This document shows positions 16,904 through 25,233 of a stretch of DNA of 64,000 nt, piece after piece. Each line of letters begins with the position of its first letter. The stretch's first letter is position 1. Both the position numbers and the translations under genes were made by a program. The DNA is from Prochlorococcus marinus str. MIT 9314 (GTDB lineage: Bacteria > Cyanobacteriota > Cyanobacteriia > PCC-6307 > Cyanobiaceae): NCBI RefSeq assembly GCF_000760035.1, contig NZ_JNAO01000011.1, positions 36,655 through 100,654 on the forward strand, read 5' to 3'. Under the pieces are notes generated by a model. That model worked only from the letters and a program-made list of their open reading frames with translations. It searched no databases and was not told the origin of the DNA.

Positions 16904-19900
16904 ATGAGTTTAAATACTTTAGTTGATTATATTTCGAACTCACAAATTACTTCTGAATTAATAAAAAGAATTTCAAAAAATAATGAATTAAATATTGTTG
17001 GTTCAAGTAGATATGCAAAATCAATAATATTAGATAGCATCGCGAAAAAAGAGGAAAAAAATATATTATTAATTTGTCCTAATGTAGAAATTGCCTACAA
17101 ATGGATTGGTTATTTTGAAAGTATAAATGATAAAGCAGTTTTATATTATCCTCCAACAGAACATCTACCATACTCATCAATTAATAAATCCAAAGAGATT
17201 GAATTTAGTCAGCTTACTGTTTTATCCAAATTAATAAAAAAAGAGAAAAATGAACTTAATATTGTTATATCAACTGAGAGATCACTACAACCTCATCTAA
17301 TAAATAAAAACTTATTAATTGAAAACAAATTAGATTTGCAAAAAGGAGTTCAAATCGAGATTCAAGAATTAGCAAATAAACTTACTTTGTTGGGCTATAC
17401 AAAGGATAATGTAACTTCAACTGAAGGATTCTGGAGTAGGAGAGGGGAAATAATAGATATTTATCCTGTCAATAATGAGTTTCCTGTAAGATTAGAATTT
17501 TTTGATAATGTCATTGAGAAAATAAGAGAATATGATCCCCATACACAGAAAACATTAGAAAGTATAAATAATATTGAAATAATACAGGCTGGATTTGATT
17601 TGCTAATAAAAAATAAGTTAAATAATTTATCCAAGAACAATCTTTTTAATTCAGAAGATATAAATAAAAATAATCTTGATCGTTATTTAGGAATAATTGA
17701 AGAAGAACCCTCAAACATAATAGATTTTATAAATAAGGAAACAATTCTTGTAATTGATGAATTAGAAGATTGTAAAAAATTTGTAAATAATTGGTATCTA
17801 GATTCAGAAAGTAATTTTGATAATTGTAAGTATGAATTAAATGAGAACCTTAAAAATAATGACATTAATTTAGAGGTAAAACCTAATTTGCATTTAAAGT
17901 TTGACGAAATATTAAAATCACTAGGAAATTTTAATTTAATAAAATTTTATGAATTTGAATCTAAAATCAATATCGATAATAGATTTTTGTTAAACGATAA
18001 AAGATTAAATTCATACTCTAAAAATGTAGGAAAATTATCCAATGATATAAATAAAAATATAAAAAATAATGAAAAAGTATGGATATTATCAGCACAACCA
18101 TTGAGAACAAGGACTTTACTTTTTGAGCACGAATGTAATGCAAACTTCTTAAACAATCCTAATGATATTGATGAAGCATATAAGTCAATTAATAATTCAA
18201 CTCCTCTAATTTTAAAAAATAAGAACAATTACGAAATCGAGGGGTTTTATCTTCCGATAGTGAAAGTTGTCCTGATAACAGATAAAGAATTATTTTCACA
18301 ACAATCTCTTTTTAATAATGTATTCATAAGAAGAAAAAAAAGAAGTGTCAATTCAAATATAAATGTAAATAAGATTAGTCCCGGTGATTTTATAGTTCAT
18401 AAAAATCATGGAATAGGAAAATTTTTAAAAATAGAAAAAATAAATATAACTGGAGATTCAAGAGATTATTTAGTCATTCAGTATCAAGATGGAAAGATAA
18501 GTGTTGCTGCTGATCAACTTGGTAGTGTTAACAGATATAGATCAAGCGGAAAAATAAAGCCGAAAATAAATAAATTAGGAGGGACAGAATGGGAAAAAAT
18601 AAAAGAAAAAAATAAGAAACAAATCAAAAAAGTTGCTGTCGATATTTTAAAACTTTATGCAAAGAGAGAAAAATTAAAGGGTTACATTTACCCAGAAGAT
18701 GGTCCTTGGCAAGATGAATTAGAGGAATCATTCCCTTATCAACCAACACCTGACCAAATTACTGCTGTAGAAGAAATAAAATCTGATATGGAAAGCGAAA
18801 AGCCAATGGACAGGCTAGTTTGTGGAGATGTAGGATTTGGCAAAACAGAAGTAGCTGTTCGGGCTATTTTTAAGGCTATTACATCAGGCAAACAGGTAAT
18901 ATTACTAGCACCTACTACAATCCTAGCTCAGCAACATTGGAGGACAATAAGTAATAGATTTTCACCTTACCCAATAAAAGTATCATTACTCAATAGATTC
19001 AAAACTGTTAATGAAAGAAAGGAAATCTATGCAGGTTTGAAAAATAACAAAATTGATTTAGTTGTAGCAACGCACCAAATTTTAGGAAAAGAAATAGAAA
19101 TTAAAAACTTAGGACTACTAGTTATTGATGAAGAACAAAGATTTGGAGTAAGGCAAAAGGAGAAAATAAAAAAAATCAAAACCAACATAGACGTTTTAAC
19201 TCTCTCGGCAACTCCAATTCCAAGAACTCTTTATATGAGCTTATCTGGACTAAGACAAATGAGCTTACTAAACACTCCTCCACCATCAAGAAGATCAATA
19301 AAAACATATTTATCTGAAATAGATATGGATGTTATAAGAACTGCAATTAATCAAGAACTTGATAGGGGAGGTCAAATTTTTTATGTTCTTCCAAGAATTT
19401 CTGATATAGATCAAGCTGTAAATAAATTAAATAATATGTTTCCCAGCTTAAAATTTATTGTTGCTCATGGGCAAATGAACGAAACAGAACTTGAAAATGC
19501 AATGATTGCTTTTAATAATGGAGAAGTAGATTTAATGATATGCACAACGATAATTGAAAGTGGATTAGACATCCCTAAAGTAAATACAATCATTATTGAA
19601 GATTCTCACAAATTTGGCCTTTCACAACTTTATCAACTTAGAGGAAGAGTAGGTAGAAGCGGTGTACAAGCACATGCTTGGTTATTTTATCCAAATATAA
19701 ATAAAATTAATGACGCTGCAAAACAAAGATTGAAAGCGATAAAAGACTTTTCAGAACTAGGCAGTGGATACCAACTTGCAATGAAAGATATGGAAATAAG
19801 AGGTGTTGGTAGTTTACTAGGAGAAGAACAAAGTGGAAAGGTTAATGCTATTGGATATGATTTATATATAGAAATGCTCCATGAGGCTATTTCGGAAATC

Positions 19901-20413
19901 AGCGGGCAAGAAATACCTGAAGTTAACGACACTCAAATTGATCTACCAATAAATGCATTTATACCTGCAACATGGATATTAAACAGAGAAGAGAAGCTTG
20001 AAGCTTACAAATCTGTTACTGAATGTTCAAATAATGATGAATTAACTGAATTAGCTACAGACTGGGTTAATAGATATGGAAACTTACCCAAACCTGTTGA
20101 GTCCTTAATTATGATAATGAAAATAAAATTACTAGCTAAAAAATGTGGTTTTAATAAGATCAAGCTCAAAAAGCCAAACATCTTGATAGAGACAAAATTA
20201 AAAAATTCTACTTTTAAAATTCTTAAAAATTCTTTGGCAAGTAGTGTTCAAAATAAATTTAATTTTAATGAAGGCCAACCATTTTCAATCATCACTATAA
20301 GGGGTTTAGGTGCAACTGAAATTCACAATCAAATTGAGCAACTAATGTTGTGGTTCGTTACTTTTGAAAGAGAAATAAAGAATTTCGATAAAGAACTTAT
20401 TAAAAGAGATTAA
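16904..20413 (+). CDS. mfd: transcription-repair coupling factor Mfd
   Basis: This ATP-dependent translocase displaces RNA polymerase stalled at DNA damage and recruits UvrA. At 1169 aa it has full family length. The order is an N-terminal UvrB-like module (to about residue 480), an RNA-polymerase-interacting CarD-like domain (SPGDFIVHKNHGIGKFL), superfamily-2 helicase motifs (Walker A GDVGFGKTE about residue 640, Walker B DEEQ about 742, QLRGRVGRSG motif VI), then the TRCF C-terminal domain that masks UvrA binding. The N-terminal module lacks helicase function, as usual. It has its own promoter, separate from surrounding genes. Confidence 0.97.
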   Translation: MSLNTLVDYISNSQITSELIKRISKNNELNIVGSSRYAKSIILDSIAKKEEKNILLICPNVEIAYKWIGYFESINDKAVLYYPPTEHLPYSSINKSKEIEFSQLTVLSKLIKKEKNELNIVISTERSLQPHLINKNLLIENKLDLQKGVQIEIQELANKLTLLGYTKDNVTSTEGFWSRRGEIIDIYPVNNEFPVRLEFFDNVIEKIREYDPHTQKTLESINNIEIIQAGFDLLIKNKLNNLSKNNLFNSEDINKNNLDRYLGIIEEEPSNIIDFINKETILVIDELEDCKKFVNNWYLDSESNFDNCKYELNENLKNNDINLEVKPNLHLKFDEILKSLGNFNLIKFYEFESKINIDNRFLLNDKRLNSYSKNVGKLSNDINKNIKNNEKVWILSAQPLRTRTLLFEHECNANFLNNPNDIDEAYKSINNSTPLILKNKNNYEIEGFYLPIVKVVLITDKELFSQQSLFNNVFIRRKKRSVNSNINVNKISPGDFIVHKNHGIGKFLKIEKINITGDSRDYLVIQYQDGKISVAADQLGSVNRYRSSGKIKPKINKLGGTEWEKIKEKNKKQIKKVAVDILKLYAKREKLKGYIYPEDGPWQDELEESFPYQPTPDQITAVEEIKSDMESEKPMDRLVCGDVGFGKTEVAVRAIFKAITSGKQVILLAPTTILAQQHWRTISNRFSPYPIKVSLLNRFKTVNERKEIYAGLKNNKIDLVVATHQILGKEIEIKNLGLLVIDEEQRFGVRQKEKIKKIKTNIDVLTLSATPIPRTLYMSLSGLRQMSLLNTPPPSRRSIKTYLSEIDMDVIRTAINQELDRGGQIFYVLPRISDIDQAVNKLNNMFPSLKFIVAHGQMNETELENAMIAFNNGEVDLMICTTIIESGLDIPKVNTIIIEDSHKFGLSQLYQLRGRVGRSGVQAHAWLFYPNINKINDAAKQRLKAIKDFSELGSGYQLAMKDMEIRGVGSLLGEEQSGKVNAIGYDLYIEMLHEAISEISGQEIPEVNDTQIDLPINAFIPATWILNREEKLEAYKSVTECSNNDELTELATDWVNRYGNLPKPVESLIMIMKIKLLAKKCGFNKIKLKKPNILIETKLKNSTFKILKNSLASSVQNKFNFNEGQPFSIITIRGLGATEIHNQIEQLMLWFVTFEREIKNFDKELIKRD

Positions 20414-20485
20414 ATTATTAAATAATTATTTAAAATCCGCGAATCAGTTTGATTTCGGTTAGGTTTATAAAAATTTATTTATTTT

Positions 20486-20647
20486 ATGGGTGAATATATA
20501 GACGTCGGAATCCAAACTTCGATTTTACCCTTATCAATTATTCTTTCATCAATTGTATTAGGCATATTTGCATTATTCGGAGAAGAAACAGAAAATGATG
20601 ATGATGATTCTGATTCAGGAAGTGGTGGCTTAATGCAACCTATTTGA
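20486..20647 (+). CDS. small single-span membrane protein with acidic tail, 53 aa
   Basis: The ATG at 20486 opens 53 codons. A short N-terminus is followed by one hydrophobic helix (about residues 11-31) and a highly acidic Asp/Glu/Ser-Gly tail (DDDDSDSGSGG). The tail resembles small thylakoid or photosystem accessory subunits in composition, but no family was recognised. It follows mfd and stops 2 bases before an opposing gene. Confidence 0.6.
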   Translation: MGEYIDVGIQTSILPLSIILSSIVLGIFALFGEETENDDDDSDSGSGGLMQPI

Positions 20648-20649
20648 AA

Positions 20650-21018
20650 TTATTTATAAACAATTTGTTTTGACTTTCTCTTAGAGACTTTAAATAACCT
20701 ATTAAATGAACCTATCATTAAAATAAGAGCAGTAAAAGAAGATACAAAAATAAAAATCACCAACAATATCTCATACAGATATGAAAAGAGATCAATCAAT
20801 AATAAAAAAGATTTATTAAATGTCGAAGGTAGATTTTGTAACAGCAAATTTTTATTAGGAATTAAATAATTTATATAAAATAATAAAACACTCAAAATAA
20901 ACAAAAAGAAAGATTCAGTAAATAGTCTTTTTTTAGATTTTCTTCTTAAATTTAATTTTTTTTTAAAAATATATTTATCAGGTTTAATATTCAAATTTGG
21001 GATGTTTAAATCTGCCAT
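20650..21018 (-). CDS. membrane protein of unknown function, 122 aa
   Basis: A basic N-terminal region (KKKLNLRRKSKKR, about residues 19-31) precedes two or three hydrophobic helices (about 33-52, 67-76 and 80-103) and a basic end. The pattern suggests a polytopic inner-membrane protein with a cytoplasmic N-terminus. It is the last gene of a long minus-strand run that starts with dapB. No family recognised. Confidence 0.55.
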   Translation of the reverse strand: MADLNIPNLNIKPDKYIFKKKLNLRRKSKKRLFTESFFLFILSVLLFYINYLIPNKNLLLQNLPSTFNKSFLLLIDLFSYLYEILLVIFIFVSSFTALILMIGSFNRLFKVSKRKSKQIVYK

Positions 21019-21106
21019 AAATCAAAGTTCAAAGAAAAAATTTGAATAACTCTGAAAAGAAATTAACCTATAGTATCGTGTTTATATTTAAGATGCTAAT
21101 TGCTCT

Positions 21107-21697
21107 TTATTCAGCATTTGTTAGTTCTTTTTTTTCTATATCTTCAAAAGGACTATTGAAATAAATAAAAGAAGAAGAGAACAGAATTAAAGCGCAAATT
21201 GCAATAAATGGTGGAATTAAAAAATTGAAAAATTTAACTTTTTTATTTAACCTAAAACTTAATTTTTTATTAATGTTAGTAGGTATATTAGTTTTTTTTA
21301 ATCTTACTTTTGGCGATTCATTTAACTGATCAAAACAATTTATAGTATCTGAAAGCAATGAATTACCAATCTTTAAAACTAAAGGCTTTACATTTGGTTT
21401 AGAGCTCTTTAGAACAATATTATGTATGTGGAGATTATGGGCTTTTATATCGATTAATTTAGATTCATATATTGGGATTTCGTTTTTGATTAAAAGATTT
21501 GAATAAATATAAAAAGCATCCATAATAGGCCCTAAATGTTCAATTTTTCCTTCAATAAGTGGTTTATCAACTATGGTTAATTTCCATTGAGAAATTATAG
21601 ATATTTGTTCTTTATTTTCATTATTGGAATAATCTGGCAATCCGATTATTTCGAGACTTGCTGAAGATTGATGAAATGACAATTTATTTTGCATCAT
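21107..21697 (-). CDS. DUF4335 family protein
   Basis: 196 aa. The N-terminal segment (SFHQSSASLEIIGLPDYS) and the central GNSLLSDTINCFDQL block fit the cyanobacterial DUF4335 family. A single membrane span is near the C-terminus (about residues 159-178), following a basic stretch. DUF4335 genes commonly sit next to DUF3038 genes in cyanobacteria, and that is seen here: the two are separated by one base. The function is not known; a co-acting pair is inferred. Confidence 0.65.
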   Translation of the reverse strand: MMQNKLSFHQSSASLEIIGLPDYSNNENKEQISIISQWKLTIVDKPLIEGKIEHLGPIMDAFYIYSNLLIKNEIPIYESKLIDIKAHNLHIHNIVLKSSKPNVKPLVLKIGNSLLSDTINCFDQLNESPKVRLKKTNIPTNINKKLSFRLNKKVKFFNFLIPPFIAICALILFSSSFIYFNSPFEDIEKKELTNAE

Positions 21698-21698
21698 A

Positions 21699-22223
21699 TT
21701 AAAAATCGTGTAAAAAATTCTTCAACTTTTGATAGCCCTGATTTGAAATACAAAAAGATAAAATAAGCAAAGACTTTATTATAATCTCATCATTTTCAGC
21801 TTGATTTAAAAGCTTTTTCACTCTCATACTATCTAGATTAAATCTCTCTTTAATCAACTCAATAAATCTCTTATTAAAATCATTCCAGATTAGTGAATTC
21901 TCTTCAATATTTTCTTTGGATTTCAGTATCTCTCTAATATAAGGATATAAATATTTAGACATTTCGACTGTAATTCTTATTAAGGCATCGAATTCGTCAA
22001 GTTTAATATTGTTAGTAACATAGGATTTTCTAAGTGGATTATTGTTCCTTAATTTCCAAATAGTCACTTTATTTGGTAAAACATTATTTAGTTTAAGTCT
22101 ATTTGATAATGCGTAAAGGGACTGGATACCATTTAAATCAATAGTTTCTAGTATTAATAATAATAAATCAAGCTTCTCTATAGATTTTCTTGATACCTGA
22201 TTTCTTCTAGTTAAAGCTGTAAT
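21699..22223 (-). CDS. DUF3038 family protein, apparent ATT start
   Basis: The coding frame is open from 22223 to 21699 (174 aa), although its first ATG/GTG/TTG-type codon is a GTG at 22065. The translation upstream of that GTG is convincingly protein-like and matches the family's N-terminal half (KLDLLLILETIDLNGI, then VTIWKLRNNNPLRKS across the GTG). An in-frame TAA four codons up limits the start to about 22223. The ATT there follows AAGGA by 3 bases and lies about 18 bases after a likely transcription start. A GTG start would remove about 52 residues of the domain. Soluble; function unknown. Confidence 0.7.
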   Translation of the reverse strand: MTALTRRNQVSRKSIEKLDLLLLILETIDLNGIQSLYALSNRLKLNNVLPNKVTIWKLRNNNPLRKSYVTNNIKLDEFDALIRITVEMSKYLYPYIREILKSKENIEENSLIWNDFNKRFIELIKERFNLDSMRVKKLLNQAENDEIIIKSLLILSFCISNQGYQKLKNFLHDF

Positions 22224-22247
22224 TGTTCCTTATCTGAATATGGACAG

Positions 22248-22256
22248 ATTATAACA
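22248..22256 (-). promoter_or_regulatory. extended -10 promoter of the DUF3038-DUF4335 pair
   Basis: On the minus strand the bases read TGTTATAAT, an extended -10 (TGn) fused to a perfect TATAAT. No -35 is recognisable at the correct distance, which the extended -10 would compensate. Predicted transcription start is about 22241, leaving roughly 18 bases before the proposed ATT start codon at 22223. Confidence 0.65.
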
Positions 22257-22262
22257 GAATTA

Positions 22263-22460
22263 TTAATCCATTTTTTGAAATAAAAATGAATATAACTTAT
22301 CTAGTTCTTCATTAGTGAGCATTCCATAACTCCATAATGATATTGGCAATGGTGTGTTATTTTTTATAGATAATCTTATACCAAGTTCAATTGTAGATTC
22401 ATCTAAACCTAATACATTAAATAAATAAATTATCATTTCTCGAGATACATAATTATTCAT
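22263..22460 (-). CDS. DUF2949 family protein, 65 aa
   Basis: A small soluble helical protein with a start similar to the cyanobacterial DUF2949 family: LFNVLGLDESTIELGIRLS, then LPISLWSYGMLTNEELDKL. The 'LWxYGxLTxxxL' ending is the recognisable signature. No enzymatic residues are seen. It sits 5 bases after the hydroxylase gene, in the same operon-like run. Confidence 0.65.
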   Translation of the reverse strand: MNNYVSREMIIYLFNVLGLDESTIELGIRLSIKNNTPLPISLWSYGMLTNEELDKLYSFLFQKMD

Positions 22461-22465
22461 CAGTT

Positions 22466-23620
22466 CTATTTAATACTTGAGTAAATGAGAGATTTAGTCA
22501 TTTGATTTAAGACTAATTTTCTTATTAAAGTAAATTTATTTAAAAGTAAAAATGAAAAATTCCTAATTGGAAATAAAAAAACGTTTCTATTAGCAAAAAT
22601 TGATATCAATGAGTCAGTTATAAAAATAGTGAAGATAATATCTAAAATCCTGCTTGAAAAATACTTAAACTTAAATAATATCAATTGCATTTTAGTAATA
22701 GCAGTATTTTTATTAAAAAGATCATAAATAGTATTAACATCTCTCCAACAAGTATTTAGACCCTGACCGCCAACAGGATGAAATGTATGGAATGCATCTC
22801 CTACAAAAACAAATTTTTTAAAATTTAAAACTGGTAAATTTAAGGATAATGAAACAGGAAAAATATTAAATTCGCCAATTATTTGGTCCAACTTAAATTC
22901 ATCTGGCAAGATTGTTGATAAATTATCCATTAAAAAATTCTTGTCAGAATTTAACCTTTCAATTGCCTTTAATGTACTGGAAGTCCAAATTACTTGATAT
23001 AAGTTTTTTTCTAAAGGTAATAATGCTAATGGGCCTTCTTTCCTAAAAATTTCATAAGCACGCTTTTCACAATGACCTCTAAGAGAAACTTTAAAAGTTA
23101 AACAAGACTGATCATAAGATTTTTTTATATCAACAAAATCTAAGAATTTTTTATCAAGTGAGTTTGCTCCGGTTGAAAAGAATTGATAATCAAATAATAT
23201 TTTTTTACGTAACAATCTCTGTGGCGTCATAAAAAAAATATTTTCATAATTATCAATTTCTTGAAAAAATACGTTCATGAGATCTGAATGTTTAACTACC
23301 CAGCCAATATTTTCAGCAGAACTTATATCATCATCTAAGTCAGAAGTTGATAAATTGGTAAAAGCAGAAGTTACGCGATCTGAAATTGAAAGAGAATCAA
23401 AGCCAAATAAAAATGGTTCTAATTTTTTCCAAAGTCTGAATTTAGATAAGATTTTTCTTGATGAGTGAGTAATTGCATAAGTTTTATCTTTATCTATTAA
23501 TCTATCTTTTGATATTAAATCAGTTAAAAAAATATTACAATCAAATTTTGAAAGTGCGATTGAAAGTAATAAACCTGTGGGACCTGATCCAACAATTTTA
23601 AAATTAAATTTATTATTCAT
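22466..23620 (-). CDS. FAD-dependent aromatic hydroxylase, UbiH/Coq6 type
   Basis: A group A flavoprotein monooxygenase of 384 aa. The N-terminal Rossmann motif IVGSGPTGLLLSIALS binds FAD ADP, and the second FAD motif FVGDAFHTFHPVGGQGLN is near residue 270. The middle DG motif is hard to identify. Relatives hydroxylate quinone or carotenoid precursors. Cyanobacteria lack ubiquinone, so plastoquinone/tocopherol or another ring substrate is more likely here (inference). Upstream of DUF2949 and downstream of a membrane-protein gene, all on one strand. Confidence 0.82.
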   Translation of the reverse strand: MNNKFNFKIVGSGPTGLLLSIALSKFDCNIFLTDLISKDRLIDKDKTYAITHSSRKILSKFRLWKKLEPFLFGFDSLSISDRVTSAFTNLSTSDLDDDISSAENIGWVVKHSDLMNVFFQEIDNYENIFFMTPQRLLRKKILFDYQFFSTGANSLDKKFLDFVDIKKSYDQSCLTFKVSLRGHCEKRAYEIFRKEGPLALLPLEKNLYQVIWTSSTLKAIERLNSDKNFLMDNLSTILPDEFKLDQIIGEFNIFPVSLSLNLPVLNFKKFVFVGDAFHTFHPVGGQGLNTCWRDVNTIYDLFNKNTAITKMQLILFKFKYFSSRILDIIFTIFITDSLISIFANRNVFLFPIRNFSFLLLNKFTLIRKLVLNQMTKSLIYSSIK

Positions 23621-23640
23621 CAGATTTTTATAAGCATCAA

Positions 23641-24282
23641 CTATCTATTCAAATAAATATAGCAAATTTCCTCAAATGCTGGTCTTAATAAATATGGGTA
23701 CTCACCAACCCATAAATTAACTTCAGGAAGCCAAGCATCGGTCAAATAAAAATCTCTGTCAAAATTACGATTATCAGATGTTATTAAACATCTAATACTG
23801 GAACCCACCCTAATTTGACTGTGCTTATTTTCCATAGGAAAACTTAATTTTTCCAAATAACCATCTTCATCTTCTAATTCAAGTACTAACCAAGTCCTTT
23901 TGTTTTCAATAACTTCTAATCGACCTTGCCTATTAGATTGTTCTCTTGAACTTTCGATCTTTTCTGTTTTATAGATATCTGATATATAGCCATCAAAAAT
24001 AGAAAAAAATTTATATTTTCTTAATTGCAAATTTTTTCTACTTGATTCAAGAATTGGGCCCCAGATGATATACAAAAAGAAACCTACACATAGGAATAAC
24101 CAGAAATTATTAGTTTGATCTCCAGTCGAACTAATAATTAATGAGATAAATCCACCAATTGAAGAAACAATTACTCTTTGAAGAATTTTTCTCGGATTCC
24201 CCAACGCGTACTTAAATTGACTTCCTGTACCAACTGCAGGAATAAGTTTTGAAATTTGACTTGAATTAATTGGAATTAACAT
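23641..24282 (-). CDS. cyanobacterial membrane protein of unknown function, 213 aa
   Basis: Two adjacent hydrophobic helices (about residues 36-51 and 59-76) follow a basic N-terminal segment. The C-terminal 120 residues look like a soluble beta-rich domain with LEVIENKRTWLVLELED and IRCLITSDNRNFDRDF. Trp residues cluster near the end (DAWLPEVNLWVGEYPYL). No family recognised. One base separates it from dapB upstream, so co-expression is likely. Confidence 0.6.
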   Translation of the reverse strand: MLIPINSSQISKLIPAVGTGSQFKYALGNPRKILQRVIVSSIGGFISLIISSTGDQTNNFWLFLCVGFFLYIIWGPILESSRKNLQLRKYKFFSIFDGYISDIYKTEKIESSREQSNRQGRLEVIENKRTWLVLELEDEDGYLEKLSFPMENKHSQIRVGSSIRCLITSDNRNFDRDFYLTDAWLPEVNLWVGEYPYLLRPAFEEICYIYLNR

Positions 24283-24283
24283 T

Positions 24284-25132
24284 TTAAAAAATCAATTTTT
24301 CAAGTCCATAAACTAAAGTTTCAAAATTACCAATTTTTTTAATAGTCTGTAAAACTCCTGGCATGTATGCCTTTCTATCAATAGTGTCATGCTTAATTGT
24401 GTAAGTTTCTCCTGCAGATCCCATAATTACTAACTGATGAGCGAGTAATCCTGGTAATCGTACAGAATGTATATTAATTCCTGAATCTCTGAGCCCACCT
24501 CGTACACCTGTCAATAACTCAGACTCTTTTACTAAATTTTGATTAAATTTCTTTGGATATTCTTCAATCATTTCTGCAGTTTTTATACAAGTCCCACTAG
24601 GAGAATCAGCTTTTTGATTATGATGCATTTCTATTAATTCAATATTGTCATAAAACCTTGCAGCTACCGATGCCGCTTGCTGAAGAAGAACCATGCCTAC
24701 TGAAAAATTAGGAATTATTGCACAACCAACCGATGCTTTCTGAGCAAAAACAGACAAATCTTGTATTTGCGAAGGGCTGAGACCTGTAGTTCCTACTACT
24801 GGTGATACACCATATGCAATAGCTGATCTCGTATTTTCATATACAGAATCAGGATGAGTAAAATCAACCAGCACAGGTTTGATATTTTCATTTCTATAAT
24901 TTTGACTTACAGAACATAAAGTTCCTTCAAAATCATTTGAAACAAAAACATCACAATTTTTTACCTTCAATAATTCAGAAATATTTGAGCCATTGTTCTT
25001 TTCGTTTATGTCGATTGCTGCAACAAGTTCACAATCTGTAGAATTTAATACAGTATTAACAACTTCGCTACCCATTCTGCCTAAAGCTCCGGATACTAGT
25101 ACTGGTATAGGTTTTTTAGAATTTTCAATCAT
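24284..25132 (-). CDS. dapB: 4-hydroxy-tetrahydrodipicolinate reductase
   Basis: NAD(P)H-dependent enzyme of the diaminopimelate/lysine pathway. At 282 aa it has the nucleotide-binding loop [10 protein letters not shown] (about residues 15-24), the VDFTHPDS segment, VVGTTGLS, and the catalytic/substrate region [14 protein letters not shown] with its His and Lys. It supplies lysine and peptidoglycan precursors. It is the first gene of the minus-strand run, separated by about 100 bases from divergent chlH. Confidence 0.96.
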   Translation of the reverse strand: MIENSKKPIPVLVSGALGRMGSEVVNTVLNSTDCELVAAIDINEKNNGSNISELLKVKNCDVFVSNDFEGTLCSVSQNYRNENIKPVLVDFTHPDSVYENTRSAIAYGVSPVVGTTGLSPSQIQDLSVFAQKASVGCAIIPNFSVGMVLLQQAASVAARFYDNIELIEMHHNQKADSPSGTCIKTAEMIEEYPKKFNQNLVKESELLTGVRGGLRDSGINIHSVRLPGLLAHQLVIMGSAGETYTIKHDTIDRKAYMPGVLQTIKKIGNFETLVYGLEKLIF

Positions 25133-25233
25133 TTTTTTAAAAATTTTTTTTTAAAGGTTGTTACACGCTATTTATATTCCACACAATAACGTCTTTTCAT
25201 TCGTAGGCTGGTAGAAATACTTAAAGAAAATCA

